The notes beneath the pieces were generated by a model. That model saw only the letters and a program-made list of their open reading frames with translations. It was not told the DNA's origin and ran no database searches. This document shows positions 9,020 to 18,702 of a DNA stretch of 64,000 bases, in pieces. Within the stretch, counting starts at the first letter, position 1, and every line of letters begins with the position of its first letter. This DNA is from Verrucomicrobiota bacterium. Lineage in GTDB: Bacteria; Verrucomicrobiota; Verrucomicrobiia; Limisphaerales; PALSA-1396. The stretch lies in contig JACQFP010000033.1 of assembly GCA_016200005.1 (NCBI GenBank), positions 62,001-126,000 on the forward strand. The letters run 5' to 3'. Made by a program: the position numbers and the translations under genes.

Positions 9020-9217
9020 GCCGTTAAGATGCAGTGTTTGTTTCGCCGGGGCAAGACGGCAGTTCACGGGGATTGCGTAATTCCCGCTGCGTCGGGACGT
9101 TTGACGTGGGTCGTGCATGGCTCGCACAGGAACGGGTAAGTCCCGCATTTTGCAAACTTCCCCGGACCGCGATTGCAGTTGTTACCTGCGCGGCTTTGCT
9201 GCTATCTTGTCGTGCGT

Positions 9218-9457
9218 ATGAGCGTCTTGGAATTGACCGATGAGCAGGTGATTTCTCTGGTGCGCCAACTGCCGTCGGCGCGCAAGCGCACCGCGCTGCT
9301 GGCCCTGGCGCAAGAGGGCCTTGCCCGTCGCGACGAGCGGCTGCGCTTCGGCGAGGCGCAGTTGCGACGCCTGTGCGCCGAACGCGGGCTGGACTGGGAC
9401 CGGCTGTCGGAAGACCAGCGCGAAGAGTTTGTGAACCGGCTCCTGCATGAGGCGTAG
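9218..9457 (+). CDS. Small putative antitoxin paired with a PIN toxin
   Basis: A 79-residue, charged, largely helical protein from the ATG at 9218 (MSVLELTDEQVISLVRQLPSARKRTALLALAQ). It ends three bases before the GTG start of the PIN-domain gene. That spacing, its size and its helical nature fit the small antitoxins found with COG1569-type PIN toxins. I see no recognisable DNA-binding motif, so the role rests on context. No Shine-Dalgarno stands out. Confidence 0.65.
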   Translation: MSVLELTDEQVISLVRQLPSARKRTALLALAQEGLARRDERLRFGEAQLRRLCAERGLDWDRLSEDQREEFVNRLLHEA

Positions 9458-9459
9458 CC

Positions 9460-9876
9460 GTGGCGCTTACCGTCGTCTTCGACACGAACATCCTGTTCTC
9501 GGCCACTGGCTGGCGCGGCAATCCGTTTCAGTGCGTGGAACAGGCGCGGGCCGGAAAAATTGAAGCAGTGACATGCGTCGAGTTGATGGAGGAGCTGGTC
9601 GAAAAACTGGAATTGAAGCTCGGCTTTTCTCCCCAGCAAAGTGCCGAAGCGCTCGCCGATTATCTGGGCTTCATCCGTGTAGTGAACATTGCGAAAACTT
9701 TGGATGCCGTTCCACGTGACCGGGAAGACAATGCGGTGCTCGAAAGTGCCCTTGAAGGCAAGGCCGAGTTCGTCGTCAGCGGCGACTTGGATTTGTTGGC
9801 GTTGAAAAAGTTTCGCGGCATCGAGATTGTCCGTGCCCGCGAGTTCCTTGACATCCTGGCGAAGCGAGCGAGTTGA
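9460..9876 (+). CDS. PIN-family toxin (COG1569 type)
   Basis: A 138-residue PIN protein of the 'putative toxin-antitoxin system toxin component' family. VVFDTNILFSATGW gives the first Asp. CVELMEELVEKLELKLGF gives the conserved Glu region. VPRDREDNAVLESALEGKAEFVVSGDLDLLAL carries the D-x-x-D and G-D-x-D-L-L signatures. All expected metal ligands are present, so it is probably an active RNase. It starts at GTG 9460, three bases after the preceding small gene, and lies opposite in strand to the first module. Confidence 0.85.
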   Translation: MALTVVFDTNILFSATGWRGNPFQCVEQARAGKIEAVTCVELMEELVEKLELKLGFSPQQSAEALADYLGFIRVVNIAKTLDAVPRDREDNAVLESALEGKAEFVVSGDLDLLALKKFRGIEIVRAREFLDILAKRAS

Positions 9877-9913
9877 CATTGAAGCATTTAACCCAAGTTC
9901 AACGGAGTCGATG

Positions 9914-9968
9914 CGTATGAGCCGCCTACGCCTGCTGCTGGTCGCCTGCCGTGTTTTCGAGCGCGAAC
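9914..9968 (+). repeat. 55-bp direct repeat, right copy, flanking the toxin-antitoxin island
   Basis: Matches the copy at 8131-8185 at 52 of 55 positions in the same orientation. The short frame it encodes (MSRLRLLLVACRVFERE) runs into the upstream part of the next open frame but is unlikely to be translated as a protein. Confidence 0.8.
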
Positions 9969-10106
9969 TCGAAGTCCTTCGCGCGTTCCGCTTTCCGATT
10001 CATCCCTGACCTCGGCCTATCCCGGATTCCGAAGCTGGCAGAAATGCATCGTCAACATGAATTGAGCATTGACGCCCGGGCGGTTCGCCAAAACATTATG
10101 TCAAAC

Positions 10107-11495
10107 ATGAAACCAACCAACACTTTGATCAACCGTCGCCGTTTCCTCCGCAGCAGCGCCACCGCCATCGGTACCGCTGTCGCCGCGCCGATGATTGTTC
10201 CATCTTCCGTCTTGGGCATGGGCGGAGCCACCGCACCCAGCGAACGGATCAGAATGGGTTTTATCGGACTGGGTGGCCAGGGCACCGGCCACTTGCTCGG
10301 CGGTGCCTGGACTTATGTTGCCGGCGGCTACATCGCCCGCCAGGATGTGCAGGTGCAGGCGGTTTGTGACGTGCGCAGGGAGCGCCGCGAATCAGCGCAT
10401 AAGCGATGCAACGAGTTTTATGCCGGGAAGCTCGGTCAGGCCGGCTACAACAGTGTCCGCGCCCATTCTGATTTCCGCGAAGTGCTGGCCAGGTCCGATA
10501 TTGATGCGGTGCTGCTGGCGTTGCCGTACCACTGGGCGGCGCCGATGGCCACGATGGCGGCACGGGCGGGCAAGGATGTTTATTGCGAGAAGCCCATTGC
10601 CATCACGTTGGAGCAAGGGCGCAACCTCGTCGAGACCTGCACGCGTTTCGGGCGCATCTATCAGGCCGGCACCCAGCAGCGCTCGGAATACGGCGGCAAA
10701 TTCCGTCAGGCCTGCGAACTGGTTCGCAATGGTCGCATTGGCCGGCTCAAAGAAGTCTATGCGTACCGACAGCCGGGAGCATTTTTCCCGAGCAACTGGA
10801 CTTCAGACAAGTCCGTGCCAGTGCCGTCCGGCTTTGACTGGAACCTCTGGCTCGGCCCGTTACCCTGGCGTCCCTACGGAGGCGAAGCCGGTCATACAAT
10901 TTCGGGAATCTTCATCGGCGACTTGAACTGGAGCCCGCACCACTACGACATCATCCAATGGACGGTGAACCCCGACCCCACCGCGCCCATTGAAGTGGAT
11001 TATGAGAAACCCAAGACCACGGCTTCCGGCAAAGCGGTTTATCCCGGTGGCGCTGTGGGTCGGCCTGAAGACGGGAACGTCCATTACCGTTACTCAAACG
11101 GCGTGGTGGTTCACTCCACCCCCTACCCAGGTGAACCGGTTGGAAACGAGGGCGGGGCCTGCTTCATCGGCACCGAAGGGCGCATTGCTGTGGACCGCGC
11201 AAACCTCGTTTCCTATCCGGAGCGTATTCTCAAGGAGCCGTTGCGGCCTACCGATGCCCGCGTCGAGCATAACCATGGACACTCCGACAACTTCCTCGAG
11301 TGCGTGCGCTCCCGTCGCCCGACAATCTGCAAACCGGAAACCGCCGTTTACAGCATGAGCGCCATCCTGATCGGTGGCATCGCGATGGCGTTGCAACGGA
11401 CGGTCAAATGGGATCCGGTCAAAGGTGAATTTCCCGGCGACGTCGAGGCCAATCGTCTTGTCGCCTACGCTCCGCGCGCACCCTGGCGGTTCTGA
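10107..11495 (+). CDS. Tat-exported Gfo/Idh/MocA family oxidoreductase
   Basis: A 462-residue NAD(P)-dependent sugar dehydrogenase-like protein. A Tat signal (INRRRFLRSSATAIGTAVAA) precedes the Rossmann nucleotide site RMGFIGLGGQGTGHLLGG. DAVLLALPYHWAAPMATMAARAGKDVYCEKP is the family signature, with Lys of CEKP in the substrate site. GDLNWSPHHYDIIQW supplies the substrate-side His region of this Tat subfamily, along with the WLGPLPWRPY motif. Starts at 10107 or 10098 (three residues longer) both keep the Tat motif; the open frame back to 9951 runs through repeat DNA and is discounted. The HEAT/FG-GAP gene follows 23 bases downstream. The substrate is unknown. Confidence 0.88.
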   Translation: MKPTNTLINRRRFLRSSATAIGTAVAAPMIVPSSVLGMGGATAPSERIRMGFIGLGGQGTGHLLGGAWTYVAGGYIARQDVQVQAVCDVRRERRESAHKRCNEFYAGKLGQAGYNSVRAHSDFREVLARSDIDAVLLALPYHWAAPMATMAARAGKDVYCEKPIAITLEQGRNLVETCTRFGRIYQAGTQQRSEYGGKFRQACELVRNGRIGRLKEVYAYRQPGAFFPSNWTSDKSVPVPSGFDWNLWLGPLPWRPYGGEAGHTISGIFIGDLNWSPHHYDIIQWTVNPDPTAPIEVDYEKPKTTASGKAVYPGGAVGRPEDGNVHYRYSNGVVVHSTPYPGEPVGNEGGACFIGTEGRIAVDRANLVSYPERILKEPLRPTDARVEHNHGHSDNFLECVRSRRPTICKPETAVYSMSAILIGGIAMALQRTVKWDPVKGEFPGDVEANRLVAYAPRAPWRF

Positions 11496-11518
11496 CTGAA
11501 GTAAGTTAGAAATATAAA

Positions 11519-14500
11519 ATGCAAAATGCAAAATTAAGAATGGTGATGGTGAGCCTGCTCGCCTGTCTTCTCGCATTCGTTTCCACAAAACTCCGTGCCG
11601 CGCAGGAACAGGAATTCATCACGATCCTTCAATCCGCTGCGGGCCCAACCGAGAAATGTGCCGCTTGCCAGCAGTTGAGAATCATCGGCACTGTCCAGTC
11701 GGTGTCAGCTCTGTCCGCACTCCTCGGTGAGGAACGGACCGCTCACGCGGCGCGCAACGCTTTGGAGGCGATCCCCGGGGCCGAAGCGGGCGCGGCCTTG
11801 CGGGATGCGCTGAACAGAACTTCGGGAGTCATCAGAGCCGGCTTGATTGATTCGCTCGGTCGGCGGCGCGAACCTGAATCGCTGCCTGTGCTCAAGCCGT
11901 TGCTTGACGATGCCGACGTTATGATTGCCTCTGCGGCAGCCGCAGCGTTGGGCAAGATTGGGGGCAAGGACGCGCTGGCGGCGCTTTCAGCAGCACGCGC
12001 GAAGTCACCCCCGGCAGTTCAACCCGTCGTACTCGAAGCGCTGATGCAATGTGCCGAGCGTCTCCAGGCCGGAGGCGACAACCGGGGTGCGGCAACTATT
12101 TACCGGAGTTTGTTCAATGTGGATTCTCCGCCGCCAATCCGCGCCGCTGCCTGGCGAGGACTTGTCTTATCGGACACCAGCAAGCGCGTTGATCGGATCA
12201 CAATTGCGCTTGCGGGCAAGGATCGTTTGACGCACCTCGCCGCACTCAAACTGCTGCGCGAGTTGGGTGACGCGAAAGTAATCAATGCCTGTCTTAAGCA
12301 ATGGGCAGCACTCCCGGCAGATTCACAGGTTGCAGTCCTGAATTCGAGCCTCAAGCTGGGAGCGAAGGCGCTGCCCACCGTTCGGGCCGCCGCCGGGAGC
12401 GCGCACCTTCCTGTCCGGGTTGCGGCGTGGCAGGTGCTGGCGGAACTGGAAGATTCCTCAATGCTCCCTGCGGTGGCCAAGGCCGCAGCGCATGGTGAAC
12501 CTGCCGAACGCGAGGCCGCCCGAGACACACTCACCCGATTGCGCGGCCCGGGCGTGGACAAAGCCATCCTCAAGCAGATCAGCGAAACCGAATCGCCTGT
12601 GAAAGCCGAGTTGTTGCGCGCCTTGGGTGATCGCGGCGATAAGGGCGCGGCGGATGTCCTTCTGAGATACGCCGACAATGAAAACGAGCCGGTTCGCCTC
12701 GCGGCATTGGAATCGTTGAGAAAACTTGCCGTGCCGAACACCCTCACCCCGTTGCTGAATCTTGCCGGCAAATCGAAGTCCGAGCGCGAGCGTGAGCCGG
12801 TGATCAGAACTCTGTCAGCAATCTGTCAGGCCAGCTCCGACAAGAACGACGCTACTCGCCGAGTGCTCGAAGCAATGGATCGTTTGCCTCTCACTGAGCG
12901 ACGCCATTTATTACAACTGCTCGGCGATCTCGCCACGCCTGCCGCTCTCACGGCCGCCCAGGCCGCCAGCAAGTCTGCAGATCCGTCGCTGGCAAGGGAG
13001 GGTGTCCGTGTCTTGACTCAATGGCCGAATGCCGCCGCCGCGCCGCCTCTGCTTGATCTCGCCCGAACTGGCGTGGACCCCACGTTGCAACTGCTCGCCC
13101 TGAGCGGGGGCATCTCCGTTGCTGAACAGGAAACGGATCTCGCAAAACGTTTCGATCTGCTGCAGCGGGCCATGGCAGTCGCAAAACGTCCCGATGAAAA
13201 GAAACAGGCGCTCGGCCAGCTCGGCCAGATTCCAACGCCCGCAGCCTTGCAGATCGCGCTTGATCAACTGGCCGATTCCAACCTTGTGACTGAAGCGGGC
13301 CTGGCGGCGGTGAGCATTGCTGAAAAACTCGCCGCTGCGAATCCACAACTCGCCGACGATGCTGCTGTCAAAGTGCTCGCTCATTGCAAGACCCAGAACA
13401 TCGTCAAGCGGGCCTGGGCGCTGCGCCGTCAGCCCAAGAGCGGCGGACCTTTCATTCAGGATTGGCTGGTCAGCGGCCCTTACCATCAGCAGGGAGCGAC
13501 TGGTGCTGAGGCCGTCTTCAACACCGTTTTTGCTCCGGAGAAACCGGGCGAAACCGTGAACTGGAAACCGATGCCGCGCGGGGACCACGCAAATCTTGGA
13601 GCGCTGTTTCCCGACCAGATGAATTGCGCCGCGTATCTCAAGGCGCAGATCATCTCGCCGCAGAATTGTAAAGCGGCGTTGTTGATCGGAAGCGATGACG
13701 GCGTGAAAGCCTGGCTCAATGGTGTCCTGGTTCACGGCAACAACGTTGACCGCGGTATGGTGCCGGACCAAGACATGGCGCCGATTGAACTCAAGAAAGG
13801 CGACAACCAACTCCTGCTCAAGATCACCCAGGGCGGTGGAGGATGGATCGCTTGCGCAAGAATCGTCGGGACGGATGGCCAGCCCATCGCGGGCTTGCGC
13901 ATCGAACCGCAAGGCGGGGTGGCAGCGACCGCGGCGGCGGCGGCTCCCGCACCGGCACCCCTGCCCGCGCCTGTGCCCGTGCCCTCCGTGCTGCCCAAGC
14001 GGGATTCATTCCGGAAGTTGAAACTGTCCGACCAGTTCTACGCGGAAGGCGCGTCGTTCGGTGACTTCAACAAGGACGGAAAGATGGATGTGGTGGCGGG
14101 GCCGTTCTGGTTTGAAGGACCGGATTTCAAAACGAAGCACGAGATACGTACCCCAACCGCTTTCAGTCCGAAAGATTACTCGGACTGTTTTCTGATGTTC
14201 ACCGGCGATTTCAATCGCGATGGCTGGCTCGACATTTTAGAGGTGCCCTTTCCCGGCAAGGAAGGTTACTGGTATGAAAATCCCGGCACCAAGGGCGGGC
14301 ACTGGTCACGGCACCTCGCGTATCCGATGTTGGGCAACGAATCGCCTACATTGGTTGATGTGACGGGTGACGGACAGCCGGACCTGGTCTTCAACAACGA
14401 AGGCTATATCGGCTACGCCACATTCGATACGGCCAGGCCGGACGAGGTCTGGAAGTTTCACGCCATCTCGCCGCAGGATAAACGCTATCAGCGCTTCACG

Positions 14501-15121
14501 CACGGCATCGGCGCGGGCGACATCAACGGGGATGGACGCGTGGACATCGTTGAAGCCGCCGGTTGGTGGGAGCAGCCTGCGGATGCGACCACATCTGCCC
14601 CTTGGAAATTTCATCCGCAGAAATTCGCCGAGGCCGCTTCGCAAATGCTCGTCACGGACGTGGATGGCGACGGGTTGGCAGACGTGATCAATTCCTGGCA
14701 CTGTCACCTCTACGGTTTGGTTTGGTATCGGCAGATGCGGACCGCCGGCGGAGAAATCACCTGGCAGCAAAACGTCCTCATGCCCCCGCACCCGGATGTC
14801 AGGACCACGGACCTCCGTTTCAGTCAGATGCACGCCCTGGCTTTAGCGGATATGAACGGCGACGGACTCAAGGACTTCGTCACCGGCAAACGCTTTTGGG
14901 CGCACGGCCCCACGGGCGACGCGGAAGCGGATGCGCCGGCGGTTTTGGTCTGGTTCGAGTTGCAGCGCCCCGGCAACGGCCAGGCTGTGTTTTTGCCGCA
15001 CCTCATTGACGACGATTCCGGCGTGGGCACGCAGGTCACCGTCGGCGATGTGAACGGGGACAAACGGCCCGACGTGATCGTCGGCAACAAGAAGGGTGTG
15101 TTCGTGCACCTGCGCGAGTAA
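11519..15121 (+). CDS. Exported HEAT-repeat / FG-GAP (VCBS) protein
   Basis: A 1200-residue secreted protein. The N-terminal signal (VSLLACLLAFVSTKLRAA) follows a short MQNAKLRM stretch that looks derived from a low-complexity A-rich repeat. HEAT-like helical repeats occupy about residues 60-610 (for example DALNRTSGVIRAGLIDSLGR, MIASAAAAALGKIGGKDALAAL). A beta-sandwich segment at about 640-800 contains FIQDWLVSGPYHQQ and LLIGSDDGVKAWLNGVLVH, typical of the carbohydrate-binding-like domain after HEAT arrays. An Ala/Pro linker at about 805-830 leads to FG-GAP repeats with calcium-loop motifs DFNKDGKMDV, DFNRDGWLDI, DINGDGRVDI, DVDGDGLADV, DMNGDGLKDF and DVNGDKRPDV. It probably acts as a surface or periplasmic scaffold with the upstream oxidoreductase. 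Confidence 0.85.
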   Translation: MQNAKLRMVMVSLLACLLAFVSTKLRAAQEQEFITILQSAAGPTEKCAACQQLRIIGTVQSVSALSALLGEERTAHAARNALEAIPGAEAGAALRDALNRTSGVIRAGLIDSLGRRREPESLPVLKPLLDDADVMIASAAAAALGKIGGKDALAALSAARAKSPPAVQPVVLEALMQCAERLQAGGDNRGAATIYRSLFNVDSPPPIRAAAWRGLVLSDTSKRVDRITIALAGKDRLTHLAALKLLRELGDAKVINACLKQWAALPADSQVAVLNSSLKLGAKALPTVRAAAGSAHLPVRVAAWQVLAELEDSSMLPAVAKAAAHGEPAEREAARDTLTRLRGPGVDKAILKQISETESPVKAELLRALGDRGDKGAADVLLRYADNENEPVRLAALESLRKLAVPNTLTPLLNLAGKSKSEREREPVIRTLSAICQASSDKNDATRRVLEAMDRLPLTERRHLLQLLGDLATPAALTAAQAASKSADPSLAREGVRVLTQWPNAAAAPPLLDLARTGVDPTLQLLALSGGISVAEQETDLAKRFDLLQRAMAVAKRPDEKKQALGQLGQIPTPAALQIALDQLADSNLVTEAGLAAVSIAEKLAAANPQLADDAAVKVLAHCKTQNIVKRAWALRRQPKSGGPFIQDWLVSGPYHQQGATGAEAVFNTVFAPEKPGETVNWKPMPRGDHANLGALFPDQMNCAAYLKAQIISPQNCKAALLIGSDDGVKAWLNGVLVHGNNVDRGMVPDQDMAPIELKKGDNQLLLKITQGGGGWIACARIVGTDGQPIAGLRIEPQGGVAATAAAAAPAPAPLPAPVPVPSVLPKRDSFRKLKLSDQFYAEGASFGDFNKDGKMDVVAGPFWFEGPDFKTKHEIRTPTAFSPKDYSDCFLMFTGDFNRDGWLDILEVPFPGKEGYWYENPGTKGGHWSRHLAYPMLGNESPTLVDVTGDGQPDLVFNNEGYIGYATFDTARPDEVWKFHAISPQDKRYQRFTHGIGAGDINGDGRVDIVEAAGWWEQPADATTSAPWKFHPQKFAEAASQMLVTDVDGDGLADVINSWHCHLYGLVWYRQMRTAGGEITWQQNVLMPPHPDVRTTDLRFSQMHALALADMNGDGLKDFVTGKRFWAHGPTGDAEADAPAVLVWFELQRPGNGQAVFLPHLIDDDSGVGTQVTVGDVNGDKRPDVIVGNKKGVFVHLRE

Positions 15122-15170
15122 CGGCTTGATGAACTCAAACGTGTGCAATTACTTCGACAAGTGGTTGTGA

Positions 15171-15196
15171 TCTGCCCTGATGGCAGACATTTTCAA
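15171..15196 (+). terminator. Weak hairpin between convergent genes
   Basis: TCTGCC-CTGAT-GGCAGA is followed by CATTTTC, between the ends of the HEAT/FG-GAP and GH97 genes. The stem is only six base pairs, so termination is uncertain. Confidence 0.3.
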
Positions 15197-15242
15197 AATG
15201 CCCCGCAGGAAAAAAATCTTCCATGCGCACTTTTCGGCATTC

Positions 15243-17303
15243 CTACTTTGGCGCAATGATGGCCGTAAAGCCGCCACCCGGAGCCATGGAAACTGGAAGG
15301 GATGAGTCACGCTTGACGGTTTTCGTCTCCACCCGGATTGCATTGGGTTCATCTTCGTTCATGGAACCATCGACATAAAGCCGGGCCTGGTATTTACCCG
15401 GTGCGAGAAAGTGAAGCGGAACGGACACCTTGCGCGAAGTCCAGTCCGTCATCCCGCCGACGTACCAGGTATCGCCGTGACGGCGGGCCATGACGATGTA
15501 GTCGCCCGGCACCCCGGTCACGAAACGCGACTCATCCCATGTCGTCGGCACCTTCACGATGAAGTCGAACCCTTTCTGGCCCTCGTAGGCTTCGGGCGTG
15601 TCGGTGACCATGGGCATCGGGTTCTCGTACACCACGTACATCGCCAGGTGATGGCACCGCGTGCCGAGCACGTAGGGATTCTCGTTGCGCGGGACAAACG
15701 CCTTTTCCGAAATCGCACGGAATCCGCCTAGGTGATAATCGAGCGGGCCGGCCAACTGCCGCACGTAGGCCGCCTCGACATTATGCGGCGGTGTGCAGCG
15801 CTTGCTCCACTTGAGGTACTCCAGATTCAACACGCCTTCGCGATTGAAAAGGTTCGGCCACGTGCGCTGTTCGCCGCTGGGCTTGTACGAGCCGTGAAAC
15901 TGGAGGTGGAGCTTGTGCCGGGCGGCGGACTCGAGCGCGCGTTCGCAGAAGTTGACCACTTCCTGATCGTCGCGGTCGAGGAAATCCACCATCAAACCGC
16001 TGATCCCCCAGTCCTCGTACTTTTGAAAAGCTTCCTCCAGCCGCGGGGTCAGCGCTTTCCAGTGCAACCAAAGACGAATACCAACCCCACGCTGCCGCGC
16101 GTACTGGATTATCTCGGGCAACTGCAACTCGGGACGCGGGGTGAGAATGTCGGTGTCCGCATGTGGTGAAAAACTTTCTTCCGACTGCACGTGCCACGGT
16201 CGCGTGTCCGACACAACAGCGTGATAGGCGATCCCGTTGCTGGCGCAGAAATCAATGTAGCGTTTGTGCGTTTCCAGATTCATGCCCGGGACGTGAGGCG
16301 GTTGGTGTTCCAGTGTGCCGTTCCACCAATGCCACGTGGTCTTGCCCGGTTTGGCCCAACTGAAATCACCGGCGGACGGGTCGTTGAGGCAGAGGAGCAG
16401 ATTGCTTTCGAGGAGCCGACCGGCCCTGTCGCCCAGCAACACGACGCGCCACGGACTGGCGTGGGGCGTTCGGCCAATGACACACGCGTTGGTTTTGCCG
16501 GGCGGAGACGATAAGCGCAGATGAAACACTTCCGAATCCGCATCGGCATCGCGAGCCAGGTAGAGGCTCGAAAAATCGCGGATGCGCGCCTCTGTCAAGC
16601 CCACGGCCAGCCCGTCCGGCCAGACGGCCAACAACGGCAAGTCCACCAGCGGTCCCCGGACACCCGTCAGTGGGTCCCGGTGGAACTCGGATTCGTGATC
16701 GTTCGTGAAGCGGTCCCAGGCGGTATAGTGCAACGTCGGCACGCCGGCAAACCGGACGTCCCCCAACTCACCGGTCAAAGTGAATTGTTTCCCTTGTTCC
16801 GGCAAGCGATAGCGGAAGGCGACGCCATCGTCGTACGCGGCCAGGTCTATGTCCCATTTGACGCCCGCGCGGTCAGTGAAGTGCGCCGTCGCGCGTTCGC
16901 ACCGGTTCGCCACCTCCTTCGTTTTTCCCCACTGCAGCGGGAATTTTTCATCCATCTTGCTACGCTCAATTTTCTCCAGCGTCGCTGCACCGGATAATTC
17001 GCCACCCTCCGCCAGACGAACCGCGAACGACGTAATGTCGATCACTGTGCGGCTGCCGCGGGAGATTCTAAACCCCAACCCGTTGGTTTGTGCGCCGGGG
17101 CCAGTCAGTTCAATCGAGTTCTTTCCATCCGGCGAGCGAACTTGGAGGGGTAATGTCGCGGCGTCCGACGACGCCTCCAGTATCGCCGTGCATACAGCCA
17201 GCAATAGACAAGGCTTTGTGAGATGGTTGCTCACGACTCTTGCCGACAGGCGCCTGGACAGTGCCGCTTGGTATCTTTTCGAGATTCCAACGCGTGGCGT
17301 CAT
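15243..17303 (-). CDS. Glycoside hydrolase family 97 alpha-glucosidase/galactosidase
   Basis: A 686-residue exported enzyme from the ATG at 17303, preceded by a GGGAG ribosome-binding site; the ATG at 17342 lacks one. A signal-like segment (KPCLLLAVCTAILEASSDA) leads to the GH97 N-terminal beta-super-sandwich (VRSPDGKNSIELT, AYDDGVAFRYRLP). The barrel has KTTWHWWNGTL, RYIDFCASNGIAYHAVV, GVGIRLWLHWKALTPRLEEAFQKYEDWGISGLMVDFLDRDDQ and LQFHGSYKPSGEQRTWPN. The C-terminal beta domain ends in GGGFTAIIAPK. GH97 contains both inverting and retaining exo-alpha-glycosidases. The VDFLDRDDQ segment carries candidate catalytic acids, but I cannot decide the mechanism. Confidence 0.9.
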   Translation of the reverse strand: MTPRVGISKRYQAALSRRLSARVVSNHLTKPCLLLAVCTAILEASSDAATLPLQVRSPDGKNSIELTGPGAQTNGLGFRISRGSRTVIDITSFAVRLAEGGELSGAATLEKIERSKMDEKFPLQWGKTKEVANRCERATAHFTDRAGVKWDIDLAAYDDGVAFRYRLPEQGKQFTLTGELGDVRFAGVPTLHYTAWDRFTNDHESEFHRDPLTGVRGPLVDLPLLAVWPDGLAVGLTEARIRDFSSLYLARDADADSEVFHLRLSSPPGKTNACVIGRTPHASPWRVVLLGDRAGRLLESNLLLCLNDPSAGDFSWAKPGKTTWHWWNGTLEHQPPHVPGMNLETHKRYIDFCASNGIAYHAVVSDTRPWHVQSEESFSPHADTDILTPRPELQLPEIIQYARQRGVGIRLWLHWKALTPRLEEAFQKYEDWGISGLMVDFLDRDDQEVVNFCERALESAARHKLHLQFHGSYKPSGEQRTWPNLFNREGVLNLEYLKWSKRCTPPHNVEAAYVRQLAGPLDYHLGGFRAISEKAFVPRNENPYVLGTRCHHLAMYVVYENPMPMVTDTPEAYEGQKGFDFIVKVPTTWDESRFVTGVPGDYIVMARRHGDTWYVGGMTDWTSRKVSVPLHFLAPGKYQARLYVDGSMNEDEPNAIRVETKTVKRDSSLPVSMAPGGGFTAIIAPK

Positions 17304-17397
17304 GGTGTTCGATCTCCCGTGAGTGCAGAACCGGCTAAACATTCGGGCACTCTACACTGCTCCAGAAGTTCCTCAAGCCGCCAATCCACCGGTCAAT

Positions 17398-17419
17398 ACG
17401 TCCCAATATCCGAATGCGA
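17398..17419. repeat. Short degenerate repeat downstream of the orphan gene at 17558
   Basis: ACGTCCCAATATCCGAATGC plus GA matches the copy at 18703-18724 at 20 of 22 positions, and similarity continues weakly beyond. The two copies flank the orphan gene in the same orientation. Confidence 0.5.
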
Positions 17420-17557
17420 AAGCACCATGACCGGCGGCACGCGATGTTGTTTTGAGTGCGGGATAATTGACGCACCGCTTTGGCCGCGATAAGTCGCTTG
17501 TGGGGCAAGGCACCAGGTGTGTTCGTGACAGCCCGCTCGGCGATCGGTATTCGCCAA

Positions 17558-18538
17558 TCACGCCACCTGATCCCGTTGTTCCTCTTTCGGAGGCGGAGTC
17601 CTGAAAGGCGGAACCGGCGCTGCCTCCCCTTTTAGCTCTGCTTCCTGTGTGCCGGTCACGCCCAGCCATTGTTCGCAGGCGGTCACGAGATCGGAATCGG
17701 TCGGATAGACGGTCGCCTTCTTGTTTTGCGAAGCGGCGGTGCGCCCTTCGACAATATCTTCGTGTCTGAGAATGTTGGCGGAACGCGGACGCAGCAAACG
17801 GGCGCGACGATTGGCGAGCCAGCGGATGATGATGACGCCGCTGTTCGCCCTGGTGTGTGCGCGCGGGACGTTCGGCCTGGCTCCCAATTCGGACGCCGCA
17901 ACATTGTGGATGACTTGCCACGGATCCTTTGCGCCAAACGCATTCTGGAGTTCCGCGTCGGAGAGCAACTCGATGGCTTGCGGAATTTCGGCCTTAAAAT
18001 CCTGGGCCGCAAACCACGCGAGGCCGTGACCGTGGGCGGAAAGATTGATGGCGAGGGTGCGTCCACTGACAAGCACTTCCTCTGCGCTGACGGAGCGTTC
18101 GCCGGGGGGCAACGACTGAAGCTCGGCTGAATACATGCCGACGATCGAAACAAAGCTCATCCACAGATCGTTGAATTCGCGATTGGGCATCACATCGGCA
18201 TCGCCGCCGGGCAGGCCGAACGCGCGGGCATACACATTGCGCCGCTGCGCCGTCGTCAGCCGGCTGTGATGGCCCTTCCAGTGGCGGTAGAGCATGGCTC
18301 CGGCCCGTCCGGGGCCGAGGGGCAACATTCCGCGGCTAAACATGGCAACCAATCGGTCCACCACCTCAAAGAGGCGGGCCTCCTCCAACATGGCGGTGAA
18401 GTAAATGGTTTCGAGCGCGCGGAGATTGGCTGAAACGATTTCTACATTCGTGTCTTCAGCCTGACGCGCCGGATCTGCGCTGACGGTTGACTGGCCGCTG
18501 CTGTCCTCTTGCACCGGAGATTTCTGCTTTGTGCCCAT
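17558..18538 (-). CDS. Protein of unknown function
   Basis: A 326-residue soluble, mostly helical protein that I do not recognise. Residues 1-35 are polar and probably disordered. The core includes ALETIYFTAMLEEARLFEVVDRLVAMFSRGMLPLGPGRAGAM, which reads as a helical bundle, and LWMSFVSIVGMYSAELQSLPPGERSVSAEEVLVSGRTLAINLSAHGHGLAWFAAQDF. Near the end, the Arg-rich RWLANRRARLLRPRSANIL and a Pro-rich tail follow. There is no signal peptide or membrane segment. It stands alone between the GH97 and flavoprotein genes, with degenerate repeats on both sides, which may point to a transferred gene. Confidence 0.6.
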   Translation of the reverse strand: MGTKQKSPVQEDSSGQSTVSADPARQAEDTNVEIVSANLRALETIYFTAMLEEARLFEVVDRLVAMFSRGMLPLGPGRAGAMLYRHWKGHHSRLTTAQRRNVYARAFGLPGGDADVMPNREFNDLWMSFVSIVGMYSAELQSLPPGERSVSAEEVLVSGRTLAINLSAHGHGLAWFAAQDFKAEIPQAIELLSDAELQNAFGAKDPWQVIHNVAASELGARPNVPRAHTRANSGVIIIRWLANRRARLLRPRSANILRHEDIVEGRTAASQNKKATVYPTDSDLVTACEQWLGVTGTQEAELKGEAAPVPPFRTPPPKEEQRDQVA

Positions 18539-18702
18539 GCCTGCGATACTAGCACGTCACATTCCCGGCGCAATCGCGTTAGAGGCCAGTCCTTTACGCG
18601 CAAAAATCCAGGCTGCATCTCCTGGCCACGGTCAAAAGAACCGCAACCTGGGGGGTTTTCGGTCAAAGACCACTGCACGGCGTGGGCTTGGGGTGCCTCA
18701 AA

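Noticed and set aside
9951-10106. N-terminal extension of the oxidoreductase at 10107
   Set aside because: The open frame runs through the 55-bp direct repeat and would bury the Tat signal.
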